Shown here: one piece after another, positions 1 to 6,545 of the stretch
Layout of the letters: every line of letters starts with the position of its first letter
How positions within the stretch are numbered: position 1 is the stretch's first letter
Origin: Euperipatoides rowelli
Lineage: Eukaryota; Onychophora; Udeonychophora; Euonychophora; Peripatopsidae
Strand: one strand, 5' to 3'
Assembly: GCA_003024985.2 (NCBI GenBank)
Contig: PXIH01S0049602.1
Length of the DNA stretch: 11,399 nucleotides
Translations under genes and position numbers: made by a program
Notes under the pieces: model-generated
Databases searched by the model: none
What the model saw: the letters and a program-made list of their open reading frames with translations, nothing else
What the model was told of the DNA's origin: nothing

Positions 1-144
1 TTTTCCTCAAGTCATTATTAATTAAAAAAATGAAAACAAAATTATGTTTTCTTTTAAAAAAAAGTTACTTTAATCACTTTTCTTCTTCTTTAGAACCAGA
101 ATAAATGGCCTTATTTTTTTTTCTCTAATGACTTTTTTTTTCTT
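1..144. other. AT-rich sequence, no gene seen
   Basis: The stretch is dominated by T and A runs. There is a pyrimidine tract ending in TTTAG on the plus strand near 95, but no matching donor or open frame follows, so I do not call an exon. Confidence 0.6.
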
Positions 145-266
145 CAGGGGGAGGGCCGTTCAAATTCTAATTTTAATTAAATATTAAATTTTTTTTTCAC
201 GCGGCCGTTAGCTCATGCGGCCGTTCGGTGATTTCACCGAACCATCCTATGGCCAGTCCGCCCCTG
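145..266. mobile_element. Short GC-rich repeat with hAT-like ends
   Basis: The left edge reads CAGGGGGAGGGCC. The right edge, read on the minus strand, is CAGGGGCGGACTGGCC, so both ends begin CAGGGG, as many non-autonomous hAT elements do. Inside are a direct repeat GCGGCCGTT at 201-209 and 217-225, and a perfect palindrome at 223-242. The GC-rich block stands out from surroundings that are mostly A and T. I could not find an 8-bp target duplication: the flanks are TTTTTCTT on the left and AATCAGTG on the right. The element may therefore be truncated or composite. There is no coding capacity. The family assignment is inference from the terminal bases only. Confidence 0.45.
223..242. repeat. 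Perfect 9-bp inverted repeat
   Basis: GTTCGGTGA at 223-231 is followed by TT and then its exact reverse complement TCACCGAAC at 234-242. It forms the hairpin core of the GC-rich repeat around it. Confidence 0.8.
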
Positions 267-474
267 AATCAGTGCATTACTTGTACACTAACTCACTGAT
301 TGATATTTCCTTTTTTGCCATGCTCTAAAAATATATGCAAATCTAATGACCGATAAACAGTAAACGCAAAACTGACTGCAGAGTCTAAATCTGGATAACC
401 TTTTTGTTCCTGCATTAAATTGAAATCAAGAAGTTTTAAATTTTAATCTAAATCAGATAATAAGTTATTCTTAC

Positions 475-639
475 CAATTTATTCACTTGTTCCGTTAGAT
501 AAGACTCAACATGTCTGCTGTCTTCAAGTTGAGCCTTTAGTTTCTCCTTATCATCCAGCAACTCATTAACTTTCTGAATTAAATCATCCATTTTCCTTTT
601 TATTTCTGCATTTTCATGTTCAATAATTGAAAAATATTT
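475..639 (-). CDS. Internal coiled-coil exon of a host gene
   Basis: Read on the minus strand, a TGTTTTAG acceptor is followed by 165 nt with no stop, then the donor GTAAGAAT, giving 55 codons in phase 0 at both ends. The peptide starts KYFSIIEHENAEIKRK and ends YLTEQVNKL. It is very rich in E, K, D and L, with hydrophobic residues at heptad-like spacing (I, M, L, V, L, L, L), typical of a coiled coil. No mobile element resembles it. The gene is not identified. Candidate upstream exons on the same strand lie at 5297-5443 and 5163-5227. The frame of 5163-5227 that agrees with 5297-5443 ends in phase 2 and would hit a stop if joined directly to this exon, so either another exon lies between or these belong to different genes. 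The exon looks real. Its partner domains and function are unknown. Confidence 0.6.
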
Positions 640-791
640 CTAAAACATATTGCAATACCATTAAAAATTTATTTAATTTTGGTAGACAAGCGTTGCCAAT
701 ATAACATTTTAAATAAATAACAAATAAAGCACTTAAGATTTACACATTTTTATACACTGTTTTAAAAAAAAAAACTTTGTAATTATTTAAA
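640..791. other. Probable intron sequence
   Basis: AT-rich sequence upstream, in gene orientation, of the coiled-coil exon acceptor. No other feature is seen. Confidence 0.4.
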
Positions 792-1077
792 GTGTATTAT
801 CAATGCTATTTTCAACTTTGTCGATTTCTTTGTATTTTGCCAAAAGAATGTTATGTTTAATTCATCAAATTTTCTTATTTCATTTAAAAAGATGTGAAAA
901 TCTAAGGTTTATACAATGTGTATGGTGCATGTTCATTCTTCCACAACATTGAATAAAACTTAAATTTTCACACCTTTTTAAATGAAATAAGAAAATTTGA
1001 TGAATTACAGTAAACATACATTGTTTTGGCAAAATAAAACTAAATTAACAAAATTGAAAATTGCATTGATATTACAC
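792..1077. mobile_element. Palindromic foldback MITE
   Basis: The left arm (about 792-903) and right arm (about 964-1077) are reverse complements over more than 100 bp. The inner part is nearly perfect: the stretch beginning AATTCATCAAATTTTCTT near 859 is repeated inverted at about 964-1007. The outer part (for example TATTTTGCCAAAA near 832 against TTTTGGCAAAATA near 1023) has scattered substitutions. A loop of about 60 nt separates the arms. There is no coding capacity. Transcribed on either strand it would fold into a long double-stranded hairpin. Exact ends and target duplication are not clear, because similarity fades out rather than stopping sharply. The superfamily is unknown. Confidence 0.75.
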
Positions 1078-1104
1078 AAGTAGAAATAATGTGGTGTAGC
1101 AATG

Positions 1105-1510
1105 TTTGGCTGGTCATATTAATAGATCAGGATATTCTTCAGCTCCAAGACTTTTAATTATAGCACTTATCACAAGAATTGTAACTATTTCCTTACAATA
1201 TGGTTAATTTCCCAATGAATGGAAGGTTGGTCTTATACAACCAGTTCATACAGCTCTATTACTCTATTACCCTGCATATCTAAAAGATTGTGGAATAAGC
1301 CAATTACAAAAGAATAATGAAACACATACCAATTTTGACATAGCCTACTATCTAAGTCTCAACATGGATTTATCAAAGGTAAGTCAGTCAAAACAAATCT
1401 AGAGGTTTTTCAAAAATATATTCTGCAAGGTTTTGAATATAATACTAATAACAGTTGTGATCTTTTTAGATTTAACTGCTGCCTTTGATAGGACAGATCA
1501 TTCTATATTA
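1105..1510 (+). pseudogene. LINE reverse transcriptase, upstream part (CR1/Jockey-like)
   Basis: This is a decayed 5' portion of a non-LTR retrotransposon reverse transcriptase. Pieces in shifting frames read NRSGYSSAPRLL, then FPNEWKVGLIQPVH (family pattern: FP-x-EWK, where the finger domain meets RT motif 1) near 1210-1245. SQHGFIKGKSVKTNLEVF follows near 1355-1405 (family pattern QHGFRKGRST). The last piece is DLTAAFDRTDHSIL at 1469-1510, which is RT motif A; the first Asp, codon 1469-1471, is the expected catalytic residue. There is one in-frame stop before FPNEW and at least two frame changes. The endonuclease domain expected upstream is absent, so the copy is 5'-truncated near 1100, next to the foldback element. 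Coding is broken exactly at the TTAA at 1508-1511 by a MITE and resumes at 2157. It is not functional. Confidence 0.8.
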
Positions 1511-1511
1511 A

Positions 1512-2156
1512 AGGTCAAATGTAACAGATTTTTTTTTTTAAATTATTGATTTTCAAAGATAATTACTATAAAAAAAATTCCATTTGAAAAATAAATTAAA
1601 ATGCATAAAACAAAGTTATTTAAAGATAAAATTAAGACTATTGCTATCCTCAGTCTGAGATTACAATTTGAAGATTCCACATTTTTTTGGGTCTGAGATT
1701 AATTTAATGACAAAATAGCCTCTACAGTGTTTTCTTTGTAATGATTTAACATGTAAATAGAGATATTTTCAATCTGTATTAAAGATCATTTTGATTTTTT
1801 TTAAAAAACAAATTGGACCATAATAGCATAAAGGATGAATTTGATTATGATTTTTTACAAGTATTTAAACATTTAGACAATATGATATCCAGCCTTATGC
1901 TGACAAATATAACAAATATTCTATAGTTAAGTATAGCAAGCTGTATTCATTTATAGCCTATGATGTCACAAAATATCTCCCCTGGTGTGTAAAGTGGACA
2001 ATGTTGTTTTAAGGGTGAGGAGCTAAAGACAATTATTTTAAAAATGGAATTGTAAATAACTTTTTTGTTTTTAAATAATTTTTTCCTGGTGGAAATTTTT
2101 TTTTAATAAAAATCTTTGAAAATCAATAATTAAAAAAAATCCATTACATTTGACCT
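1512..2156. mobile_element. 645-bp MITE flanked by TTAA duplication
   Basis: Terminal inverted repeats of about 70 bp are obvious. The left end AGGTCAAATGTAA matches the right end TTACATTTGACCT, and the similarity continues through a shared ATTATTGATTTTCAAAGAT stretch on each arm. TTAA occurs immediately outside both ends (1508-1511 and 2157-2160). Taking out 1512-2156 plus one TTAA joins the LINE reading frame in phase, so this is a clean insertion. A TTAA duplication is the hallmark of piggyBac-type insertion. A 3-bp TTA or TAA duplication, as made by PIF/Harbinger elements, cannot be excluded because the boundary bases are ambiguous. The interior holds no open frame of note, so the element is non-autonomous. 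Confidence 0.8.
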
Positions 2157-3120
2157 TTAAAGTCAAAGTTAATCAAATATTATTTCCAAGGATACAAAAA
2201 TGCCTGGATTCAAGATTATTTAAGTAATAGATTTATTACCCAAATTAGTCGCATCAAATCTCAACCTGCAAAGATAAAAAAAGCTGTGCCTCAAAGAGAA
2301 TTTCTGTCCTCACTGTTATTTGAAATTTTCATGGCAGATCTACCTGAAGTAATCTCTTCACAAATAGCAATGTATGCTGACGATTCAAAAATCTTTAAAT
2401 ATATCAGATGTACTGCATATAAAGTCCAGAATTGGTATCAAAATCCCAACCTCAAAATCAACACAGTAAAATCTGTAATGATGCTATTCAAATAAAAAAA
2501 CATAGGTTCCATAGACCTATACAAATTAGATAATTAAAAAAATTAAACTTGCAAAACATCATAATGACCTCAGTGTTGTTTTTGATGATAAAATCACTTT
2601 TAGTCTTCATGTTACTTCAATTAACAATAAGATGAAATGCAAATTTGAAACTATAAAAAATAACATCAAATATATGAATATACAAAATTTCAGATTCATA
2701 ATATAAAACTATTTACAGCCTAATACAGACTGTTCCAATAGTACAAGTTACCCTTTCAAAAAAGACTATAATTCGAAATGACTTGTCGCAGATTTACCAA
2801 ACAGGTAAGCAAACAATTTTGTCTTAATTATAATTTTTTTTTACAAATATGGGCACACTAACACCTTACCAAATTAGAATATTTAATGATTTAATCCAAA
2901 TGTACAAAAAAATAATTAGAGAAAATATTGACATGTTAAAAATAAACATAAACACTGGTAGGACAGGAGACAACTGTAAACTAATTACTCAGAGTATAAT
3001 ACAAATGAAATTAAGTTGTCTATAAAAGTATGTATTCATTTCTGGAACAAATTGCCTGAATATTATTTTTTGGGAAATCTTTGTCATATTTTTAGAAAAG
3101 AGTTGAAAGTTTTATTTTTT
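2157..3120 (+). pseudogene. LINE reverse transcriptase, downstream part (CR1/Jockey-like)
   Basis: This continues the RT interrupted at 1510. The frame is open from 2157 to the stop at 2493-2495. Early residues read KYYFQGYKNAWIQDYLSN. Next is RT motif B as PQREFLSSLLF, where the family has PQGSVLSPLLF, so key Gly/Ser residues have changed. Then comes motif C with an intact YADD at 2373-2384. After the stop, frameshifted remains of the thumb and C-terminal region follow: KITFSLHVTSINNK near 2590, YMNIQNFRFII near 2670, and a LINE-like RIFNDLIQMYKK near 2876. A closing segment reads FWNKLPEYYF in another frame near 3040, which matches the usual 'WN-x-LP' end of CR1/Jockey ORF2. The catalytic Asp pair survives but many frameshifts show it is dead. 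Whether it is CR1, Jockey or a relative cannot be settled here. Confidence 0.85.
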
Positions 3121-3285
3121 TTTTGATATGTACTCACCTTTTTTTTATAGATGATGTATTTGTTTTTGTTCCTTTATTTTCCATCATTTTGTGATACTGT
3201 ATGTATTGTTAATCCTTGCTGTGTATTGTTTTGTTTATATGTTATTACCTAAATATTGTACATGACTGTTCTACTTTCTTATCGA
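3121..3285 (+). other. Probable 3' untranslated end of the LINE
   Basis: A T-rich, non-coding stretch lies between the last recognisable LINE codons and the first GAT repeat, consistent with the LINE 3' UTR. No poly(A) tail is seen. The sequence passes directly into GATTATGATGATGG, so the microsatellite occupies the place of a LINE tail. Confidence 0.5.
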
Positions 3286-3820
3286 TTATGATGATGGTGA
3301 TAGTGATGATGATGATGAGAATGATGGTAATAATGATGATGGTGGTGGTAATGATGATGATGACACCGATGATGCCAATGGTGGTGATGGTGATGATGGT
3401 AGTGATGATGATGATGGTGATGATGCCAATGGTGGTGATGATGCTGCTGATGATGATGGTGGTTATGATGATAAGAATGAGGATGATGATGGTGGTGATG
3501 ATGAGGATAAGATTGAGGATGATGAAGATGAAGAAAAAGTTGAAGATGAAGAAAAAAAGATGAATAATAATAATGAGAATAAGAATAATGAGGATAATGA
3601 AATAATGAGAATAAAAAGAATGAGGATGATGATGATGATATAAAAATGAGGATAAGGAGGAGGATGATGATGATGATGAAGAATATTAAGATGATGAAGA
3701 TGAATACTAATAAGAATGAGGATAATAATAATAATAATAATGAGAATAAGAATAATGAGAATAATAAGGATAATGAGAATAATAAGGATAATGAGAATGA
3801 TGATAATAATAATAATGATG
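3286..3820 (+). repeat. Long imperfect GAT/GGT/AAT trinucleotide array
   Basis: About 535 bp of trinucleotides drift in composition from GAT/GGT (3286-3500) through GAT/GAA (3500-3720) to AAT/GAG/AAG (3720-3820). Higher-order duplication is visible. A block starting GATGATGCCAATGGTGG occurs at 3368 and again at 3419, a 51-bp period. An 18-bp unit GAGAATAATAAGGATAAT is repeated perfectly at 3757-3774 and 3775-3792. Long frames through it give Met runs, or Asp/Asn/Glu/Lys runs in another frame. They arise from the repeat and are not evidence of a gene. The array starts exactly where the upstream LINE ends. Confidence 0.9.
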
Positions 3821-4071
3821 TTTCACATCATCTAGACTTGGAAGACTGGTTACAAAAAATTCCTGGAATGAAGAGTGGACAAAGTTTGTAAAGTTCCATA
3901 AGGTCCAGATCTGGTGAAATGGTCAACCAAAATATTTTCCTTGAAATAATAATTATCTGGGGGATTCATAAAAATATAAGCCTCATTTTTTTACAAGTCA
4001 ATCATTCAAGTCAACAGTGAGAAATATAAATCAATGATTTAATATTTAAAAGTTTGACAAGTTTTGTTTAA
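3821..4071. other. Unique sequence after the microsatellite
   Basis: The Asn/Asp-rich frame leaves the repeat and continues for about 24 non-repetitive codons (VSHHLDLEDWLQKIPGMK...) to a TAA at 3889-3891. There is no upstream splice acceptor or start outside the repeat, so I do not call this a gene. The remainder is AT-rich with no recognisable feature. Confidence 0.5.
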
Positions 4072-4179
4072 ATTAATAAATTATGGGCATACTGTCTATC
4101 TACAAAAGGCAGTTTTTTTTTCAAGATTTGAAAAAACCCTGTCTTTTGTAGATAGACAGCATGCCCATAATTTATTAAT
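4072..4179. repeat. 108-nt near-perfect hairpin
   Basis: Arms 4072-4112 and 4139-4179 (41 bp each) are reverse complements with only two mismatches: CATACTG against CATGCTG, and AAAGGCAG against AAAGACAG. The 26-nt loop is itself partly self-complementary (TTTTTTCAA, then GAT, then TTGAAAAAA), so the whole unit folds to a tip of about 3 nt. The edges are ATTAATAAATTATGGGCAT and its complement. It has the size of a microRNA precursor, but the length and perfection of the stem also fit a tiny foldback MITE. No internal gene. Confidence 0.9.
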
Positions 4180-4249
4180 CTGATTAAGAAATTCAACATA
4201 GAAAAAGACTATAACAGAAAATGAAAAGCAGTTAACTTCACATCGTTTG

Positions 4250-4558
4250 TTACCATTTTGGATTGTGACTAGCAAACTTCCACATGTGCTCCTTTTGTAA
4301 TTCTAAGAATATCTAGTTTGTACTTGATTTCTCTCCAAACGTTGTTTTAACATCTTCTTTGATACGGTGTAAAAAACATTGACATTCCTGTCCCATAATT
4401 TATTCTTTCATGCTATTTATCTGTATTGCATACACTTGGTTCTTTAAGCAGCCACTAATAACAAAATCATGGGGAGTGAGTTCAGATAACCTTGGTGGCC
4501 ATTCAATCCAACAATTCGGGAATTACTCATCTACAAAATTATGCACCTAATAAGCCCC
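4250..4558 (-). pseudogene. Mariner/Tc1-type transposase, C-terminal remnant
   Basis: A single minus-strand frame of 103 codons carries the C-terminal half of a DDE-superfamily transposase. It has VHNFVDE and FPNCWIEWPPRLSELTPHDF, where the family pattern is FPxRWI...WPPRSPDLTPxDFFLWG, with EWPPR at 4490-4504. Then SGCLKNQVYAIQINSMKE, IMGQECQC and FLELQKEHMWKFASHN follow, where the family shows ...LKNxVY...EEL...I...C... and a closing ...HFEHL-like motif. The residue expected to be the last catalytic Asp is in the LTPHD part. About six residues before EWPPR appear deleted, and there are four in-frame stops before the terminal one. The N-terminal helix-turn-helix and first catalytic Asp are missing. 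The family assignment rests on the WPPR-LTPHDF block and is fairly secure; the exact lineage is not. Confidence 0.7.
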
Positions 4559-4957
4559 AGTTTTTTTTGGGGGGAAGGGTTCTTTCCTAGTGGAAATAAA
4601 CGTTCAGTTACATGTCTTCCAGTTGCAGAACAGAGAAGAGTTGAAGTATATATATAGATAGGTGTTTGAGTTGATCTACATTCTATGAACGCTGGCAATG
4701 CTAGTAACAGTTTTTATCATATCTATTATAGTTTTTTTTGTATTTACTTTCTTAATCAGGTGAAAAAATTATAGACACTCTGCATTTGTACTGTGAAGTA
4801 TATCACTCTCAATTTCATTGTAATCAGATCCATTTCACATGCCAAACTCAATGTCATTTTGCTCTAGCATAAATTTTCTCCATTTTTTTTTTAATGGAGT
4901 AAATTGTATAGCAGTAATTGAGAATCTTAAGCAATTTTTTTATTATTTATTTTTCAG
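4559..4957. other. No gene seen
   Basis: AT-rich, with an A/T-homopolymer patch at 4561-4576 and a small hairpin (CTCCATT at 4878-4884, AATGGAG at 4893-4899). The minus strand immediately above 4558 could hold more of the transposase, but I cannot align it to the family. Confidence 0.4.
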
Positions 4958-4987
4958 GTACAAGGCTCTATCCACTGATCTTTTAAG
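4958..4987 (+). other. Possible 30-nt microexon
   Basis: On the plus strand a strong acceptor (TTATTTATTTTTCAG) is followed by 30 nt and a fair donor (AAG, then GTAGGC). One frame reads YKALSTDLLR. No neighbouring plus-strand exon was found, so this may be chance. Confidence 0.2.
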
Positions 4988-5162
4988 GTAGGCTACTCCA
5001 ATGAATTTTTTTAGAAATCAAATTTTATGTTATTGTTCCTGTTTTATATTTAATTAGATGGGATGAATTAAACACAATAAAACATTGGAAAATATTAAAA
5101 CAGTCTTAATTTTTAATTAACAGAATAACAGAGATAATTAATATAAACATAGTGAATCTTAC

Positions 5163-5227
5163 CTGTAATCGACCACAAGAAATACAATTCCAAAACTGAA
5201 ACCATAAACTTTTGCTGTATCTTGATT
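5163..5227 (-). CDS. Candidate host exon, 65 nt
   Basis: On the minus strand the acceptor AATATTTCTAG and the near-consensus donor ACAG, then GTAAGATT, enclose 65 nt. In the frame that agrees with the exon at 5297-5443 it reads NQDTAKVYGFSFGIVFLVVDY and ends in phase 2. All three frames are open over this short span, so the frame is set only by the assumed join. The segment is strongly hydrophobic and could be a beta-rich core strand pair or a membrane segment. It is 69 nt downstream of the candidate donor of 5297-5443. No family is recognised. The splice sites are the main support. Confidence 0.45.
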
Positions 5228-5296
5228 CTAGAAATATTAAAAATATTTAATTTGTACACATACTGTACTGTAGATGTCATAAATTTGCCAAAATAC

Positions 5297-5443
5297 TGCA
5301 TCTAGCCTACATAATGGCAACAATAAATTTGATAAATCTTCTATCTCCATTCTATCTGATAATGGAGAAATAAATGTGCAATAAATATTGTGGCTTTTCC
5401 AGTTCAAGATGTCAGGCTTGGCTTTAAACTCTAAGGAAATGGA
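5297..5443 (-). CDS. Candidate host exon, 49 codons
   Basis: On the minus strand, acceptor AAATTTTTTAG is followed by an open frame beginning SISLEFKAKPDILNWKSHNI. It continues through ...CTFISPLSDRMEIEDLSNLL to ...PLCRLDA. The other two frames stop within a few codons of the acceptor, which fixes the frame. The donor chosen is GCA, then GTATTT, at 5297/5296, giving 147 nt and a 69-nt intron in phase 0. A second donor (ACA, then GTATGT, at 5264/5263) keeps the same phase but would leave only a 36-nt intron. The composition is that of an ordinary protein and no mobile element is recognised. The pattern W..H..C..SP followed by a leucine-rich helix loosely recalls the head-to-stalk region of XLF/XRCC4-type DNA repair proteins. 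That is speculation. Confidence 0.5.
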
Positions 5444-5569
5444 CTAAAAAATTTAATATTAATTATAAATTAGATTAAATTGAGATTTTTTTTAATGCTT
5501 TAATTTCTATAATGTTAGCAGATTTACAAGAATAAAGCAAATATTTGTGTTTTATGAGGAATGACTGAC

Positions 5570-5671
5570 AGGATAAAAATAGGAGGAATGAACTTCAATA
5601 GAATAAGATCTGATGACATTGCTATTCTCATGACAAGTAAGGTCGAATGGGAAAGAGCTTTGCGGAAAGGT
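5570..5671 (+). pseudogene. Second LINE reverse transcriptase scrap
   Basis: The plus-strand frame reads RIKIGGMNFNRIRSDDIAILM and then TSKVEWERALRKG, ending at TAA 5672-5674. Non-LTR RTs of the CR1/RTE-like group have a block of the form IGG..INNLRYADD..LLA at motif C. Here the YA before the Asp pair is missing (SDD in place of YADD), a small in-frame loss. Only about 34 codons are recognisable and no flanking motifs can be aligned. It differs from the LINE at 1105-3285, so it is a separate old insertion. Confidence 0.5.
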
Positions 5672-5674
5672 TAA

Positions 5675-6053
5675 TATAATTAGAACACACTATGGATTGA
5701 AAATTGTTGAGTTTTTCGTTTAATTTTCATGTTAATTGAAACTGTAAGATATGTACTAGTAATAAATATGGATGGCCATGTTTTTATTATACTCTTAGTG
5801 GCGACTGGCACCCTCTTTATATATTTTTTTATTCCACCCTGTGTTGTATCCTGTATCACCATTGTGTGAGCTGTACTGAAAGGTTAGTCTTTAATAAAGC
5901 ATGTTGTGTAGGCTACATGATTTAGAGTACAGTATGAGTCTTTCTGATTAATCCTTAAAAGGTTATCGGCCAAAGTTTACACAATTCCGAAAAAAAAAAA
6001 GATTAATAAAGAGATTTTTGAAGAATAAATAGGGAAGGAAGTAAAGGTTTATG
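5675..6053. other. No gene seen
   Basis: AT-rich DNA. A minus-strand open stretch at 5680-5862 has no recognisable motif and no paired splice sites. A poly(A)-like run of 12 A occurs at 5989-6000. Confidence 0.45.
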
Positions 6054-6111
6054 CAGAGGCGTACCAGGGGGGGGGGGACGATCCACCCCAGGTACCAAAA
6101 AAATTTTTTGA

Positions 6112-6186
6112 GTGGGGGAGGTAGGCTGGGGTGTGCAGGGTGGGTGGAGTATGAAGGTGCAGGGTGGGTGGGGTGTGAGGGTGCGT
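6112..6186 (+). repeat. G-rich 24-bp minisatellite with G-quadruplex motif
   Basis: GTGCAGGGTGGGTGG occurs at 6133 and again at 6157, a 24-bp period, with a degenerate copy before it. At 6162-6181 four G-tracts (GGG, GGG, GGGG, GGG) are separated by loops of 1, 1 and 5 nt, a canonical G-quadruplex pattern on the plus strand. Confidence 0.75.
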
Positions 6187-6257
6187 CTTGTAGTGTTTAA
6201 TTTTGATTGTAATGAAATTAAACATTACAAAATAAGGCATAAAGTCAACCAAATGTG

Positions 6258-6336
6258 GACAACTAAAAAAAAAACTTATCAAAATAAGACAGTGTACAAA
6301 ACGTCCAGACAACTAAAAAAAAAGCTTATCAAAATA
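6258..6336 (+). repeat. 50-bp tandem duplication
   Basis: The string GACAACTAAAAAAAAA and what follows (CTTATCAAAATA, with one substitution) appear at 6258-6286 and again at 6308-6336, exactly 50 bp apart. Confidence 0.75.
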
Positions 6337-6480
6337 TTTGTCAAGGGGGTGGTAAATGTAAGTTCAGCCCCGGGTACCAAAGTCATGGCACCAGGATTTG
6401 TTTTGATTTGTTGTTTTTTCTATGTGAACTTAACACTTAGATGAATGGGTATTTAAACAAGAATAATAGAACAAAACTTT

Positions 6481-6490
6481 CACTTACCTG
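6481..6490 (-). other. Consensus splice donor on the minus strand
   Basis: The minus strand reads CAG, then GTAAGTG (boundary between 6488 and 6487), an excellent donor match. The upstream sequence overlaps the copia gag start and contains a GATGGC (YY1-like) box on the plus strand at 6546-6551. It could be the 5' exon of a gene reading leftwards, but the only open frame ends in phase 2 and does not join the acceptor at 5443 in frame. Confidence 0.25.
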
Positions 6491-6545
6491 TAAGCTCCGT
6501 GATCAAACAAAAACTTTTTTAAGCTGATGCTGAATGTAAACAAAG

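Larger units (their letters stand above)
6054..6400 (+). mobile_element. G-rich repeat element starting CAGAGGCGTACC
   Basis: The left edge CAGAGGCGTACCAGG followed by a run of 11 G (6067-6077) and ACGATCCACCCCAGGTACC is the kind of GC-rich edge seen on non-autonomous hAT-like repeats. A related phrase, CAGCCCCGGGTACCAAAG, recurs at about 6365-6382. The interior contains a G-rich minisatellite and a 50-bp duplication. No inverted copy of the left end is present within 400 bp, so the right end is missing or diverged. Open frames on both strands across it are products of the repeat. The class is inferred from terminal bases. Confidence 0.4.

Noticed and set aside
3131-3140. Minus-strand donor GGTGAGTAC in the LINE tail
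   Set aside because: It lies within the LINE 3' region, and no open minus-strand exon precedes it.
3216-3563. 115-residue Met-rich open frame
   Set aside because: It is the ATG frame of the GAT trinucleotide array and has no content apart from the repeat.
5680-5862. 60-residue minus-strand open frame as a host exon
   Set aside because: There is a possible acceptor near 5881, but the frame leading from it stops quickly, and no motif supports the longer frame.
6049-6444. Overlapping open frames on both strands across the G-rich repeat
   Set aside because: Pro/Thr/His- and Gly/Trp-rich peptides are products of the minisatellite, with no conserved motif.
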